Origin: Elusimicrobiota bacterium
GTDB taxonomy: Bacteria; CG03
DNA: 9,599 bases
Direction: 5' to 3'
Assembly (NCBI GenBank): GCA_021161625.1
Contig: JAGHAG010000115.1
Span: 1 to 9,599 of the forward strand
Below are positions 1 through 6,082 of the stretch, piece after piece. Each line of letters opens with the position of its first letter. The first letter of the stretch is position 1. The translations under genes were made by a program, and so were the position numbers. Below the pieces are notes generated by a model that worked only from the letters and a program-made list of their open reading frames with translations, was not told the DNA's origin and made no database searches.

Positions 1-22
1 GAATAAATTTTTTAAGATAGTT

Positions 23-195
23 AGGGAATAGATGAGGAGATATGCAGATAGTAGATAAATATAAAAATCCTGGGGTTTCAGCCCCGATTTATCGGGGCTG
101 ACTATCTTGTCAGGGAATAGACGAGGATTTATGAAGATAGTAAAAAATTATAAAGGAAAAAGGGGTTTCAGTCCCGATTTATCGGGGCTGACTAT
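23..195. repeat. Two-copy ~90-bp tandem repeat with hairpins
   Basis: Two diverged copies of a unit about 89-90 bp long lie head to tail. Landmarks: AGGGAATAGA at 23-32 and 112-121; CAGATAGTA at 45-53 versus AAGATAGTA at 134-142; GGGGTTTCAG at 72-81 and 162-171; ATCGGGGCTGACTAT at 91-105 and 181-195. Each copy ends in a strong stem-loop: arms 79-88 and 91-100 pair perfectly over 10 bp around a TT loop, and arms 169-178 and 181-190 pair over 10 bp with one G-T (G-U in RNA) pair. The second unit runs almost to the pilM start codon. This fits a non-coding interspersed repeat. More copies may lie beyond the left edge of the window, which cannot be seen. Confidence 0.85.
107..135 (+). promoter_or_regulatory. 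Possible promoter for the pilMNOP operon
   Basis: TTGTCA at 107-112 and TATGAA at 130-135 are separated by 17 bp, a plausible sigma-70 arrangement ahead of pilM. The -10 match is only moderate (4 of 6). Transcription from here would begin near 142 and place the second hairpin (169-190) inside the pilM leader. The operon could equally be transcribed from further left, outside the window. Confidence 0.3.
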
Positions 196-198
196 TTT

Positions 199-1344
199 AT
201 GCCTGTTAATTTAAAATCCATTATTGACAGAATTACGCAAATTCATAAATCAAAAGATACCATTGGTATTGATATAGGAGCAACCTCAATAAAATTTGCC
301 CAGATAAGAAAATCAGGAGAGACATTTGAAATTTTACTCTGCAAGAGTGTTGAAAATCCTCCCACACTTGTTATGGCAACAGAACTTACCCCTGAATTAA
401 GGGAAGAGATTATAAAAAACATAAAGCAGACCATTTCAAAAGAAGGGATAAAAACGCGCTCAGCAGCAACTTCAATAATGGGAAATTCAGTAATTGTAAG
501 ATATGTCAAATTTCCAAAGATGAGTCCTGAGGAGCTTTCCAAAAGTTTAAGATTTGAAGCAGAAGAATTTGTCCCCTTTGATATAACAGATGTTTATTTG
601 TGTGCTGAAATTATAAGGGATGTTGAAGAGGAAGGTCAGCCCAAGATGGAATCAGTTTTTGTGGCAGCAAAAAGGGATATTGTTGATACAAAAATAGATA
701 TTTTAAGAGATGCAGGTCTTACCCCGGTTGTAATTGATGTTGACAGTTTCTGCGTTTTAAATCTTGTAGAACAGATTCATCCAACCTTTGTGGATGAAAA
801 TGCAGTTCTTCTTCACATAGGCGCAAGAATGACATCTCTTGCAATAAGTGAACATGGTATTGTAAGGGTTGTAAGGGATATACCATTTGGTGGAAATCTT
901 ATTTCCAATTTTATAATGAACACATTTGCCTGTGATTACTCTCAGGCAGAGGCATTGAAAAAGCAGTATGGTCTTGTGCCATCTGAGGAAATGGAGTCAG
1001 CCCCTGACCCAGAGGTCGCTGAACAGGTTACAAATGCTTCAATTCAGGCAATTGACGAACATCTTATACCAGAGGTTCAAAGGTCAATAGATTTTTTTAA
1101 TACAATTTCAACCTCAGGCGAAGAGATAAGAAGGATTATTCTGACAGGCGGTGGAGCTCTTTTGAAAAATTTTGACAGATATTTAAACAGACAATTTGAC
1201 ATTGAGGTTAGTCCCTTCAATCCTTTTGAACATTTTGAGCACAATCTACCACCTGAAGTAATTGAGACAGGACCGGTGTATGCAGTTGCACTTGGTCTTG
1301 CATTAAGAAAATCAGGAGATACAAGCGCAGTAAGGGCTGAGTAA
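199..1344 (+). CDS. pilM: Type IV pilus assembly ATPase PilM
   Basis: PilM is the cytoplasmic actin-like protein of the type IV pilus alignment complex. In known systems it binds the N-terminal INLLP peptide of PilN and ties the inner-membrane PilN/PilO complex to the cytoplasmic motor. The 381-aa length is normal for the family. The actin/FtsA fold signatures are visible: phosphate-1 loop GIDIGATSIK (residues 23-32), phosphate-2 region LLHIGARMTSLAI (204-216) and adenosine motif ILTGGGALLKNFDRYL (314-329). Residues 119-128 (FEAEEFVPFD) match the conserved FE(A/V)E.(Y/F)(I/V)PF stretch of PilM. There is no signal peptide or membrane segment, as expected. The ATG start places the phosphate-1 loop at the usual distance from the N terminus. 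No good Shine-Dalgarno sequence is present; only GGGG at 184-187, inside the 3' arm of a hairpin. It overlaps pilN by one base (TAATG). Confidence 0.95.
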   Translation: MPVNLKSIIDRITQIHKSKDTIGIDIGATSIKFAQIRKSGETFEILLCKSVENPPTLVMATELTPELREEIIKNIKQTISKEGIKTRSAATSIMGNSVIVRYVKFPKMSPEELSKSLRFEAEEFVPFDITDVYLCAEIIRDVEEEGQPKMESVFVAAKRDIVDTKIDILRDAGLTPVVIDVDSFCVLNLVEQIHPTFVDENAVLLHIGARMTSLAISEHGIVRVVRDIPFGGNLISNFIMNTFACDYSQAEALKKQYGLVPSEEMESAPDPEVAEQVTNASIQAIDEHLIPEVQRSIDFFNTISTSGEEIRRIILTGGGALLKNFDRYLNRQFDIEVSPFNPFEHFEHNLPPEVIETGPVYAVALGLALRKSGDTSAVRAE

Positions 1345-1937
1345 TGATAAGAATAAATCTTCTTCCTATAGAACTTGAAAAAAAAGCAATTGCTCAGAGG
1401 AGAACTGTTCTTGCGGTTGCAGCAGGGGTTTTTGTTATTGTAATTTTTGTTGGTATTTATTTGATGAGGGTTGCAAAAATTACAGCCCTCAAGGCAGAAT
1501 TAAAAAACACGGAAAGAGAACTCAAAAGATACGATGCAGATTTGAAAAAAATTCAGAGAATTGAAGCACAGAAAAACGAACTTTTAAACAAACTTAATGT
1601 TATTAAACAGCTTGTTTCAGCACGACTGGATTATCCAAAGTTAATGGAATTCATGACAACATCTGATTTTTTGCCCCAGAGGGTTTGGCTCACTTCTGCC
1701 CAGATGAAATCTGATGCCAGTGGAATATCTCTAACTTTGAATCTTCAGGCAAGGGACAATTATGCAATTGCTGATTTTCTACAAAATCTTGAAAAAAATT
1801 CACATATCTCAAAAGTTGTTATAAAGGGATTTGCATCTCAGGGGGGGAGTGAAAGTGGAGAAAAAATAAGAACATTTTCAATTACCTGTCTTTATAACCC
1901 CAGAGTAGATGAAAAGGGGAAAAAGAAAAATGGCTGA
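1344..1937 (+). CDS. pilN: Type IV pilus inner-membrane protein PilN
   Basis: PilN is the bitopic inner-membrane partner of PilM and PilO. This 197-aa protein starts MIRINLLP, the conserved cytoplasmic INLLP motif (residues 4-8) that docks into PilM. A single membrane segment follows at about residues 21-41. Next comes a charged, heptad-like coiled coil (about 45-95) and a periplasmic alpha/beta domain (about 98-185), which corresponds to the ferredoxin-like fold that pairs with PilO. The C-terminal tail is basic (EKGKKKNG). The start codon overlaps the pilM stop (TAATG), with AAGGG at 1332-1336 as a ribosome-binding site 7 nt upstream. Translation is probably coupled to pilM. Length and domain order are typical, and the neighbours make the assignment firm. 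Confidence 0.93.
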   Translation: MIRINLLPIELEKKAIAQRRTVLAVAAGVFVIVIFVGIYLMRVAKITALKAELKNTERELKRYDADLKKIQRIEAQKNELLNKLNVIKQLVSARLDYPKLMEFMTTSDFLPQRVWLTSAQMKSDASGISLTLNLQARDNYAIADFLQNLEKNSHISKVVIKGFASQGGSESGEKIRTFSITCLYNPRVDEKGKKKNG

Positions 1938-2481
1938 GGCAAAACCTGTACCAAAAGAACAGAAAGTTGCACTGGCAATTATAGGAATTATAGGTCTTTA
2001 TATGTTTTACACCCGTGCCTATGCACCACAGGGAAAACAGATAAAGGAACTTAAAAAGAAAATTGAGTCAAATTGTAAGAAAATAGAGGATATAAAAATA
2101 AAAATAAGGAGAATGGCTCAGATTGAAGCAGAATTTGAAAAATTAAAAGGACGTGTAAAAGAAGCAGAAAAAAAACTTCCAAAATCAGAGGAACTTCCAG
2201 GTTTAATAAGAAGGATTACTGATATAGGCAAAAAATACAACATTGAAATAGACAACCTTCAAATAGGCAGTCTTGTATCCAAGCAGTATTATCAGGAACA
2301 TCTGTATAATTTCAGAATAAAGGCAAATTATCATAAAATTGCTCAGTTTTTTACAGATGTCTGTCAGGAGGAAAGAATTATGAGTGTAAGAGATATAAGA
2401 CTTACCCCTGTTTCGGCTGATAAAGAGAGTGGAGAACTGGAAGGGACTTTTGTCCTTGTTGTTTATACATATAAGGGATGA
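1930..2481 (+). CDS. pilO: Type IV pilus inner-membrane protein PilO
   Basis: PilO forms heterodimers with PilN in the inner membrane and contacts the PilP lipoprotein in the periplasm. The 183-aa product has a short cytoplasmic N terminus, one membrane segment (about residues 12-28), a long lysine- and glutamate-rich coiled coil (about 35-83) and a periplasmic ferredoxin-like domain (about 95-183). Residues 82-107 (KKLPKSEELPGL...KKYNIEI) follow the PilO pattern of LP, a Glu-Leu/Ile-Pro turn, then a helix ending in a Gly/Asn-Ile strand. I chose the ATG at 1930 because GGGGA at 1916-1920 lies 9 nt upstream and the resulting overlap with pilN is only 8 nt. An in-frame ATG at 1909 would add seven basic residues (MKRGKRK) but lacks a ribosome-binding site. 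The stop overlaps the pilP start (ATGA). Confidence 0.92.
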   Translation: MAEAKPVPKEQKVALAIIGIIGLYMFYTRAYAPQGKQIKELKKKIESNCKKIEDIKIKIRRMAQIEAEFEKLKGRVKEAEKKLPKSEELPGLIRRITDIGKKYNIEIDNLQIGSLVSKQYYQEHLYNFRIKANYHKIAQFFTDVCQEERIMSVRDIRLTPVSADKESGELEGTFVLVVYTYKG

Positions 2482-2966
2482 TGAAAAAGTTTATATATTT
2501 ACTAATTTTTGTGTTTGTGCTGGCAGGATGTGGTAAAAAGAAAGGGAAAAAAGTTGCCCCACCACAGCCGAGAACTAAAAGGAAAATTACAAAACAAAAG
2601 GAAGAGAAAGTAAAGAAAATAGAAAAATATGTGTATCAGGGATATAAAAACAGAAACCCGTTTTTTGCAATAGGTGCTGGAGCACCTGTTTCACAAACAC
2701 AGGAAACTCAAAAGTTTTCAAGCGACCTTGGTGAACTCACACTTACCGGCATTATGATAGATATTTCAGGTGAAAAATATGCACTTCTTGGAAATTCCCA
2801 GGGAAGCACATTTGTGTTAAAAAATGGATGGCTTTATGATTTTGAAGGCAACAGAATTCCTGGATATACAGGCACTGTTTTTGAGGACAGAATAATTTTA
2901 ATACACGGCTCTCAGATGAAAGAATTAAAACTTCCTGAAACCGAGGAAACACTGGAACTTAAATAA
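2478..2966 (+). CDS. pilP: Type IV pilus lipoprotein PilP
   Basis: PilP is the inner-membrane lipoprotein that links PilN/PilO to the secretin PilQ across the periplasm. This 162-aa protein has a lipoprotein signal peptide: a hydrophobic stretch and the lipobox LAGC with the acylated cysteine at residue 18. A basic, unstructured linker follows (about 19-55). The segment from about residue 60 (YKNRNPFFA) to 155 fits the PilP beta-rich domain: NPF, then LTGIMI, a strand containing YALL, a VLKNGWLYD strand and a final RIILIHG strand. The ATG at 2478 overlaps the pilO stop by 4 nt. A second ATG at 2481 is equally possible and sits better behind AAGGG (2473-2477); either start keeps the signal peptide intact. 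It ends 28 nt before a strong promoter, and no obvious terminator lies between them. Confidence 0.88.
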   Translation: MMKKFIYLLIFVFVLAGCGKKKGKKVAPPQPRTKRKITKQKEEKVKKIEKYVYQGYKNRNPFFAIGAGAPVSQTQETQKFSSDLGELTLTGIMIDISGEKYALLGNSQGSTFVLKNGWLYDFEGNRIPGYTGTVFEDRIILIHGSQMKELKLPETEETLELK

Positions 2967-2994
2967 TTGGAAAAATTAGATTTTCTTGAAACAC

Positions 2995-3023
2995 TTGACA
3001 AAGGACAAAAATGGTATTAAAAT
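2995..3023 (+). promoter_or_regulatory. Strong sigma-70-type promoter upstream of merR-like/pilQ
   Basis: TTGACA at 2995-3000 is a perfect -35 box. TAAAAT at 3018-3023 is a 5-of-6 -10 box, and the spacer is exactly 17 bp. Transcription would start near 3030. The first downstream gene begins at 3478, so the RNA would carry a leader of about 450 nt made of repeats and hairpins. The promoter gives the MerR-type gene and pilQ a transcription unit of their own, separate from pilMNOP. Confidence 0.7.
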
Positions 3024-3250
3024 ATATTATGTAGCAAAAATGTAGCGGCGAATTACCATCCGCCAAGAGAGGTGACAGGGTGACAAGGGAAATTAAAAAT
3101 GAAAAGTTAAAAGTGAAAAATGATAAATGAAAAATGAAAAATCAGTGATAAGGATTAAGAATTAAGGATTAAGTGCCGAATGAAAAATAAAAAATTAAAA
3201 ATTAAAAATGAGAAATTTGAAATTTAAAATTTACAATTTGCAATTTAAAA

Positions 3251-3265
3251 TATCGCGAAGCGATA
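3251..3265. repeat. Short perfect hairpin (GAA loop)
   Basis: Arms TATCGC (3251-3256) and GCGATA (3260-3265) pair perfectly around a GAA loop. The core word GCGAAGCG also occurs, with a different flank, at 7627-7634 in the second repeat island. Confidence 0.6.
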
Positions 3266-3327
3266 AAGTGATATGGAGACAAGATGACAAGTAGAGAAGT
3301 GGACAGTGGACAGAGGATAGAGGATAG

Positions 3328-3353
3328 TCCGCCTACGCTAAGGCTACGGCGGA
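3328..3353. repeat. GC-rich hairpin, TCCGCC/GGCGGA arms
   Basis: TCCGCC (3328-3333) pairs perfectly with GGCGGA (3348-3353), and the interior CTACGCTAAGGCTACG can form a further partial stem. It is far richer in G+C than the surrounding DNA. It has no following T-run, so it is not a standard intrinsic terminator. Confidence 0.65.
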
Positions 3354-3364
3354 TATATGTAGCT

Positions 3365-3381
3365 GCAGACCCTTGGTCTGC
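3365..3381. repeat. Perfect 7-bp hairpin, GCAGACC/GGTCTGC
   Basis: GCAGACC (3365-3371) and GGTCTGC (3375-3381) pair perfectly around a CTT loop. The hairpin starts 11 nt after the preceding GC-rich one and is flanked by TAGCT on the left. Together the two resemble the paired-hairpin design seen at 7480-7534. Confidence 0.65.
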
Positions 3382-3477
3382 CAAAAAGAGGAAAGTGGAT
3401 AGAGGATAGAAAAAAATGACAGATGCCAGATGTAAAAATGTAGAAATGAAATTTGCAGTTTTAGTTGGAGGTAGGGG

Positions 3478-3663
3478 ATGAAGACAAAGAAATATTTAAC
3501 TGCAGGTGAAGTTGCTGAAATTCTCGGTATTTCAAAGCAGACCCTTATAAAATATGAGAAACTCGGGATTTTTCCAAAATCCAGAAGAAACAACCTGAAT
3601 GGCTGGAGAGAATACACAGATGAAGATGTTGTGAAACTAAAAAAAATAATAGGAAGGATTTGA
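3478..3663 (+). CDS. Small MerR-type HTH DNA-binding protein
   Basis: This 61-aa protein is almost only a MerR-superfamily DNA-binding domain. Residues 6-30 (YLTAGEVAEILGISKQTLIKYEKLG) form the helix-turn-helix, and residues 31-61 include the wing (GWREYTDEDV) and a final basic helix. There is no long dimerisation helix and no effector domain, so it is not a metal- or drug-sensing MerR; its size is closer to excisionase-like or minimal MerR proteins. GGAGG at 3467-3471, 6 nt before the ATG, is a good ribosome-binding site. It lies downstream of the promoter at 2995-3023 and 55 nt before pilQ in the same direction. The likely role is local transcriptional control, perhaps of pilQ or of its own unit. 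The target is not shown by the sequence. Confidence 0.82.
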   Translation: MKTKKYLTAGEVAEILGISKQTLIKYEKLGIFPKSRRNNLNGWREYTDEDVVKLKKIIGRI

Positions 3664-3675
3664 ATAATATGATAT

Positions 3676-3696
3676 GTTAGAGGCTAAGCCTCTAAC
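3676..3696. repeat. Perfect 9-bp hairpin between merR-like gene and pilQ
   Basis: GTTAGAGGC (3676-3684) and GCCTCTAAC (3688-3696) pair perfectly around a TAA loop, with no T-run after it. It lies in the 55-nt gap before pilQ and ends 12 nt before the pilQ ribosome-binding site. It may be an mRNA processing or stability element, or another member of the intergenic hairpin group. An in-frame ATG at 3674 would put this hairpin inside pilQ coding sequence, which I reject. Confidence 0.75.
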
Positions 3697-3708
3697 AAAT
3701 ATAGTGGT

Positions 3709-3714
3709 AGGAGG
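3709..3714 (+). promoter_or_regulatory. Ribosome-binding site that fixes the pilQ start
   Basis: AGGAGG, a full Shine-Dalgarno match, ends 4 nt before the ATG at 3719. It supports that start over the upstream in-frame ATG at 3674 and puts a clean signal peptide at the N terminus. Confidence 0.8.
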
Positions 3715-3718
3715 AAAT

Positions 3719-5485
3719 ATGAGAATAAAGACATTAGTTTTTTTGATGGTGTCAGGTGCTTTTCTCTGGGCGCAGAATTTTGAGAAAATTACAGGTTTAA
3801 AGGTGAAGGTGGCCACCCCTCAAAAAATTTCAGTTGAAATCAATTTAACCAATCCTGTAAACTATTACTTTTTTAATCTGTCCAATCCACCGCGTTTTGT
3901 TGCAGAGTTTACAAGTGCTCTTGTTGATATAAAGAAAAAAGAAATTTCTCCAAAAAACTCCTTTGTGAAAAAAATAAGAATTGGGCAGTACAAAGACACT
4001 CCTATAAAAATTTCAAGAGTTGTTTTTGACTTAAATACAGACAAGGTTTTTCATGATGCTGTTCTTTCAGGAGATACAATATATCTGGTTGTTGCAACAA
4101 AGGAAGAACTTGCAAAAGTAAAACTTCCTGTGCCAACTACAGTATCCAGAAAATCCAGAAAGAGAAAGCCAAAGATTTCCAGAAATGTCCCCACACCAGA
4201 ACACAGGAAAAAAGTTGAAGAAATAAAAAAACAGCAGGCACAATTACAGCAGGAGATTCCTCAGGAAGAATATCCGACAAAGGTGGAGACAGCCGGGGGA
4301 TTTCTTAAAGTCAGCAGAAAACCAATCTCTGTAAATTTCTACCAGGCTGATATAAGAGCGGTCTTGAATGCAATTGCAGAGCAGACAGGGATAAACATAA
4401 TTTATGGTCCTGATGTTCAGGGCACAATAACTCTTAAGTTAAAAAATGTGGCATTTGACGATGCTCTTCGTTTGATTTTAAAACTATCTGGCTTGGTTGT
4501 TGAAAAAGAAGCAGAAAATATTATAAGAGTTTTAACCCCGGAGACACTTAAAAGAGAAAGGTCAAAAGGCGTGCAGTTTACACGGGTTCTTTCATTAAAG
4601 TATACGGATGCCGAAGATATAAAAGCAAGATTGAGTTCTATAAAAATAGAAGGTATTTCAGCAAATATCACAAGTGACCCGCTTACAAATACAATAATTT
4701 TAACAACAACCCCTGATGGTCTTGAAAAATATCAGGAACTTATCAAAATTTTTGATGTAAAGCCGAGGCAGGTCCTGATTGAGGCATCTGTTGTTGAGGT
4801 TGATTATTATGAAGGTCTTGACCTTGGTATCACATGGAAGTATGAAAATTTTGATGTATATGACAAAAATACAAACAATTCTCTTCAGGGAACTGTGGAA
4901 GCATTTACAGGCACAGGTCAGACCGTTGGTTCAATTGGTGCTCCTGCAGGATATTTTTCAATAGGTGGAATTTTAAATGCAAATCAGTTTACTATGGTTA
5001 TGAATATGCTTAAGAGGAAAAACAAGACAAAGACCCTTTCAAGACCCAAAGTTATTGCTATGAACGGAGAAGAGGCAAAAATCCTTTCAGGTGAAAAAGT
5101 TCCCTATACGCAGACAACAGTAACAACAACAGGTTCAACACAATCAACCAGTTTTACAGATGTTGGTATAAAACTCACTGTAAAACCAATAATCCATTCT
5201 GATGAATATGTTACCATGGAAGTTCATCCTGAAGTCAGTTCCATAAGGGAAATGCGTGCAGAAGGTCCGTGGATTATAACAAGAGAGGCAGAAACAAAGG
5301 TTCTGGCAAAAAACGGCGAGGTTATTGTAATAGGTGGACTTATAAAAGAAGAAGATATAAAAGCCGCAGAACAACTTCCAATTCTTGGAGACCTTCCAAT
5401 CCTTGGCTATCTTTTTAAACACCAGCAGGATACAAACGACAGAGTTGAATTGCTTGTTTTCTTAAAGCCAATCATCATTGAATAA
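3719..5485 (+). CDS. pilQ: Type IV pilus secretin PilQ
   Basis: PilQ forms the outer-membrane channel through which the pilus passes. The 588-aa product begins with a signal peptide (MRIKTLVFLMVSGAFLWAQ). One AMIN domain, which binds peptidoglycan in known PilQs, covers about 22-126. A basic linker follows (SRKSRKRKPK, 143-152). The N0/STN domain is at about 200-275 (NFYQADIRAVLNAIAEQTGINIIYG) and the N1 domain at about 286-348. The secretin core is about 350-588 and includes LIEASVVEVDYYEGLDLGI, the TLSRPKVIAMNGEEAKILSGEKVPY strand pair and the signature LPILGDLPILGYLF (553-566). It is shorter than many PilQs because only one AMIN domain is present. The N0 domain favours PilQ over a plain type II GspD, and the pilMNOP neighbours agree. 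The start is set by AGGAGG at 3709-3714. Confidence 0.95.
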   Translation: MRIKTLVFLMVSGAFLWAQNFEKITGLKVKVATPQKISVEINLTNPVNYYFFNLSNPPRFVAEFTSALVDIKKKEISPKNSFVKKIRIGQYKDTPIKISRVVFDLNTDKVFHDAVLSGDTIYLVVATKEELAKVKLPVPTTVSRKSRKRKPKISRNVPTPEHRKKVEEIKKQQAQLQQEIPQEEYPTKVETAGGFLKVSRKPISVNFYQADIRAVLNAIAEQTGINIIYGPDVQGTITLKLKNVAFDDALRLILKLSGLVVEKEAENIIRVLTPETLKRERSKGVQFTRVLSLKYTDAEDIKARLSSIKIEGISANITSDPLTNTIILTTTPDGLEKYQELIKIFDVKPRQVLIEASVVEVDYYEGLDLGITWKYENFDVYDKNTNNSLQGTVEAFTGTGQTVGSIGAPAGYFSIGGILNANQFTMVMNMLKRKNKTKTLSRPKVIAMNGEEAKILSGEKVPYTQTTVTTTGSTQSTSFTDVGIKLTVKPIIHSDEYVTMEVHPEVSSIREMRAEGPWIITREAETKVLAKNGEVIVIGGLIKEEDIKAAEQLPILGDLPILGYLFKHQQDTNDRVELLVFLKPIIIE

Positions 5486-5488
5486 TTG

Positions 5489-6082
5489 ATGACCGCAGAA
5501 GAAATTGCACATGTAAAAGCCCTGAAACAATCAGGATTGTGGAGAGAAGCAGCACAGTTTTATCAAAAAATCCTTAAAACAGACCCTGATGATAAACTTG
5601 CCAAACTGGGTTATGCCCAGTGTCTTACAAAAGAGGGACTTAAGGAAAACTTAAAACCCCTTCTCTTAAAAGCAGAAAGACTTCTTTTTGAACTCATAGA
5701 AACAGACCCCTTTTTTACTCAGGCGCATGATGAATTGATTTTTTTAAGTCACAAACTGGACAAACTTGGCGAACTTTCAGATTATTATAATGATAAATTG
5801 AAAAAATATCCATCAAGAAAAATTTATACAGATTGCCTTAAGAAAATTTCAGGCATTGCATATCTTGTAATTCCCAAAAGAGAAATAAGTTCCAAAAAAA
5901 TGCCTCTTTTTGTAAGGTTGCTTTTATATTTTTTAGGAATTTTTTTCTGCACTCTTTTTATCTTAAGTCTTTCTTCTCCGAAATTTAAGTTTCTTTTTTT
6001 TCCGACACTTTTTGTTATAGTTGGCTTTATTGCATTTGGAATTTTAAGATACATTTTTAGTCCAAAAGAAAAGAAGTGGTAA
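5489..6082 (+). CDS. TPR-like protein with two C-terminal membrane segments
   Basis: This 197-aa protein has no name I can assign. Its N-terminal half is helical and TPR-like: residues 8-45 (alanine/leucine pattern around WREAAQFYQKIL, ending TDPDD) fit one tetratricopeptide repeat, and residues 57-105 form a second, looser pair of helices with a TDPF turn. Two hydrophobic segments follow at about 138-160 and 165-187, separated by SSPKFK, so the TPR part probably faces the cytoplasm. It begins 3 nt after the pilQ stop, with no clear ribosome-binding site; a TTG directly after that stop (5486) would add one residue. It overlaps the next gene by 7 nt. This suggests co-expression with pilQ and the ligase-like gene. 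A role as an assembly or partner-binding factor for the neighbouring membrane protein is a guess. Confidence 0.8.
   Translation: MTAEEIAHVKALKQSGLWREAAQFYQKILKTDPDDKLAKLGYAQCLTKEGLKENLKPLLLKAERLLFELIETDPFFTQAHDELIFLSHKLDKLGELSDYYNDKLKKYPSRKIYTDCLKKISGIAYLVIPKREISSKKMPLFVRLLLYFLGIFFCTLFILSLSSPKFKFLFFPTLFVIVGFIAFGILRYIFSPKEKKW

Larger units (their letters stand above)
3040..3466 (+). repeat. Gene-free repeat island 1 (purine-rich words plus hairpins)
   Basis: This gap holds no credible gene. It is built of short, imperfectly repeated words with purines on the + strand. In order they are: a weak hairpin with arms GGCG (3047-3050) and CGCC (3061-3064); GTGACAGGGTGACAAGGG (3072-3089); many AAAATGAAAA-like words (3095-3140); GATAAGGATTAAGAATTAAG (3147-3166), with GGATTAAG repeated just after; AAATT-rich words (3188-3250); a hairpin at 3251-3265; GTGGACA and GAGGATA, each twice in tandem (3299-3327); hairpins at 3328-3353 and 3365-3381; then GTGGATAGAGGATAG (3395-3409). 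Reading frames here on the minus strand are low-complexity and overlap the hairpins, so I treat them as chance. Confidence 0.7.

Noticed and set aside
23..195. CRISPR array
   Set aside because: Only two copies, diverged over the whole 90-bp unit, with no constant repeat and variable spacer structure, and no cas genes nearby.
169..198. Intrinsic terminator of a gene to the left
   Set aside because: The stem is strong but is followed by ACTATTTTAT with only four T's, and the same hairpin occurs upstream without any T-run.
1909..1929. Earlier pilO start (MKRGKRK extension)
   Set aside because: No ribosome-binding site and a 29-nt overlap with pilN; ATG 1930 has GGGGA at suitable distance.
2995..3023. 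MerR-type operator within the promoter spacer
   Set aside because: MerR-activated promoters usually have a 19-20 bp spacer with a dyad; here the spacer is 17 bp and shows no inverted repeat.
3202..3617. Minus-strand reading frames of 60 and 94 aa
   Set aside because: They cover repeat island 1 and the reverse of the MerR-type gene, have low-complexity products and lack start signals.
3674..3718. Upstream in-frame ATG extending PilQ by 15 residues
   Set aside because: It places a perfect hairpin and the ribosome-binding site inside the coding region and spoils the signal peptide; AGGAGG at 3709-3714 supports the ATG at 3719.
4779..4964. 61-aa + strand frame inside pilQ
   Set aside because: It is an out-of-frame shadow of the secretin gene, whose own frame has clear domain signatures throughout.
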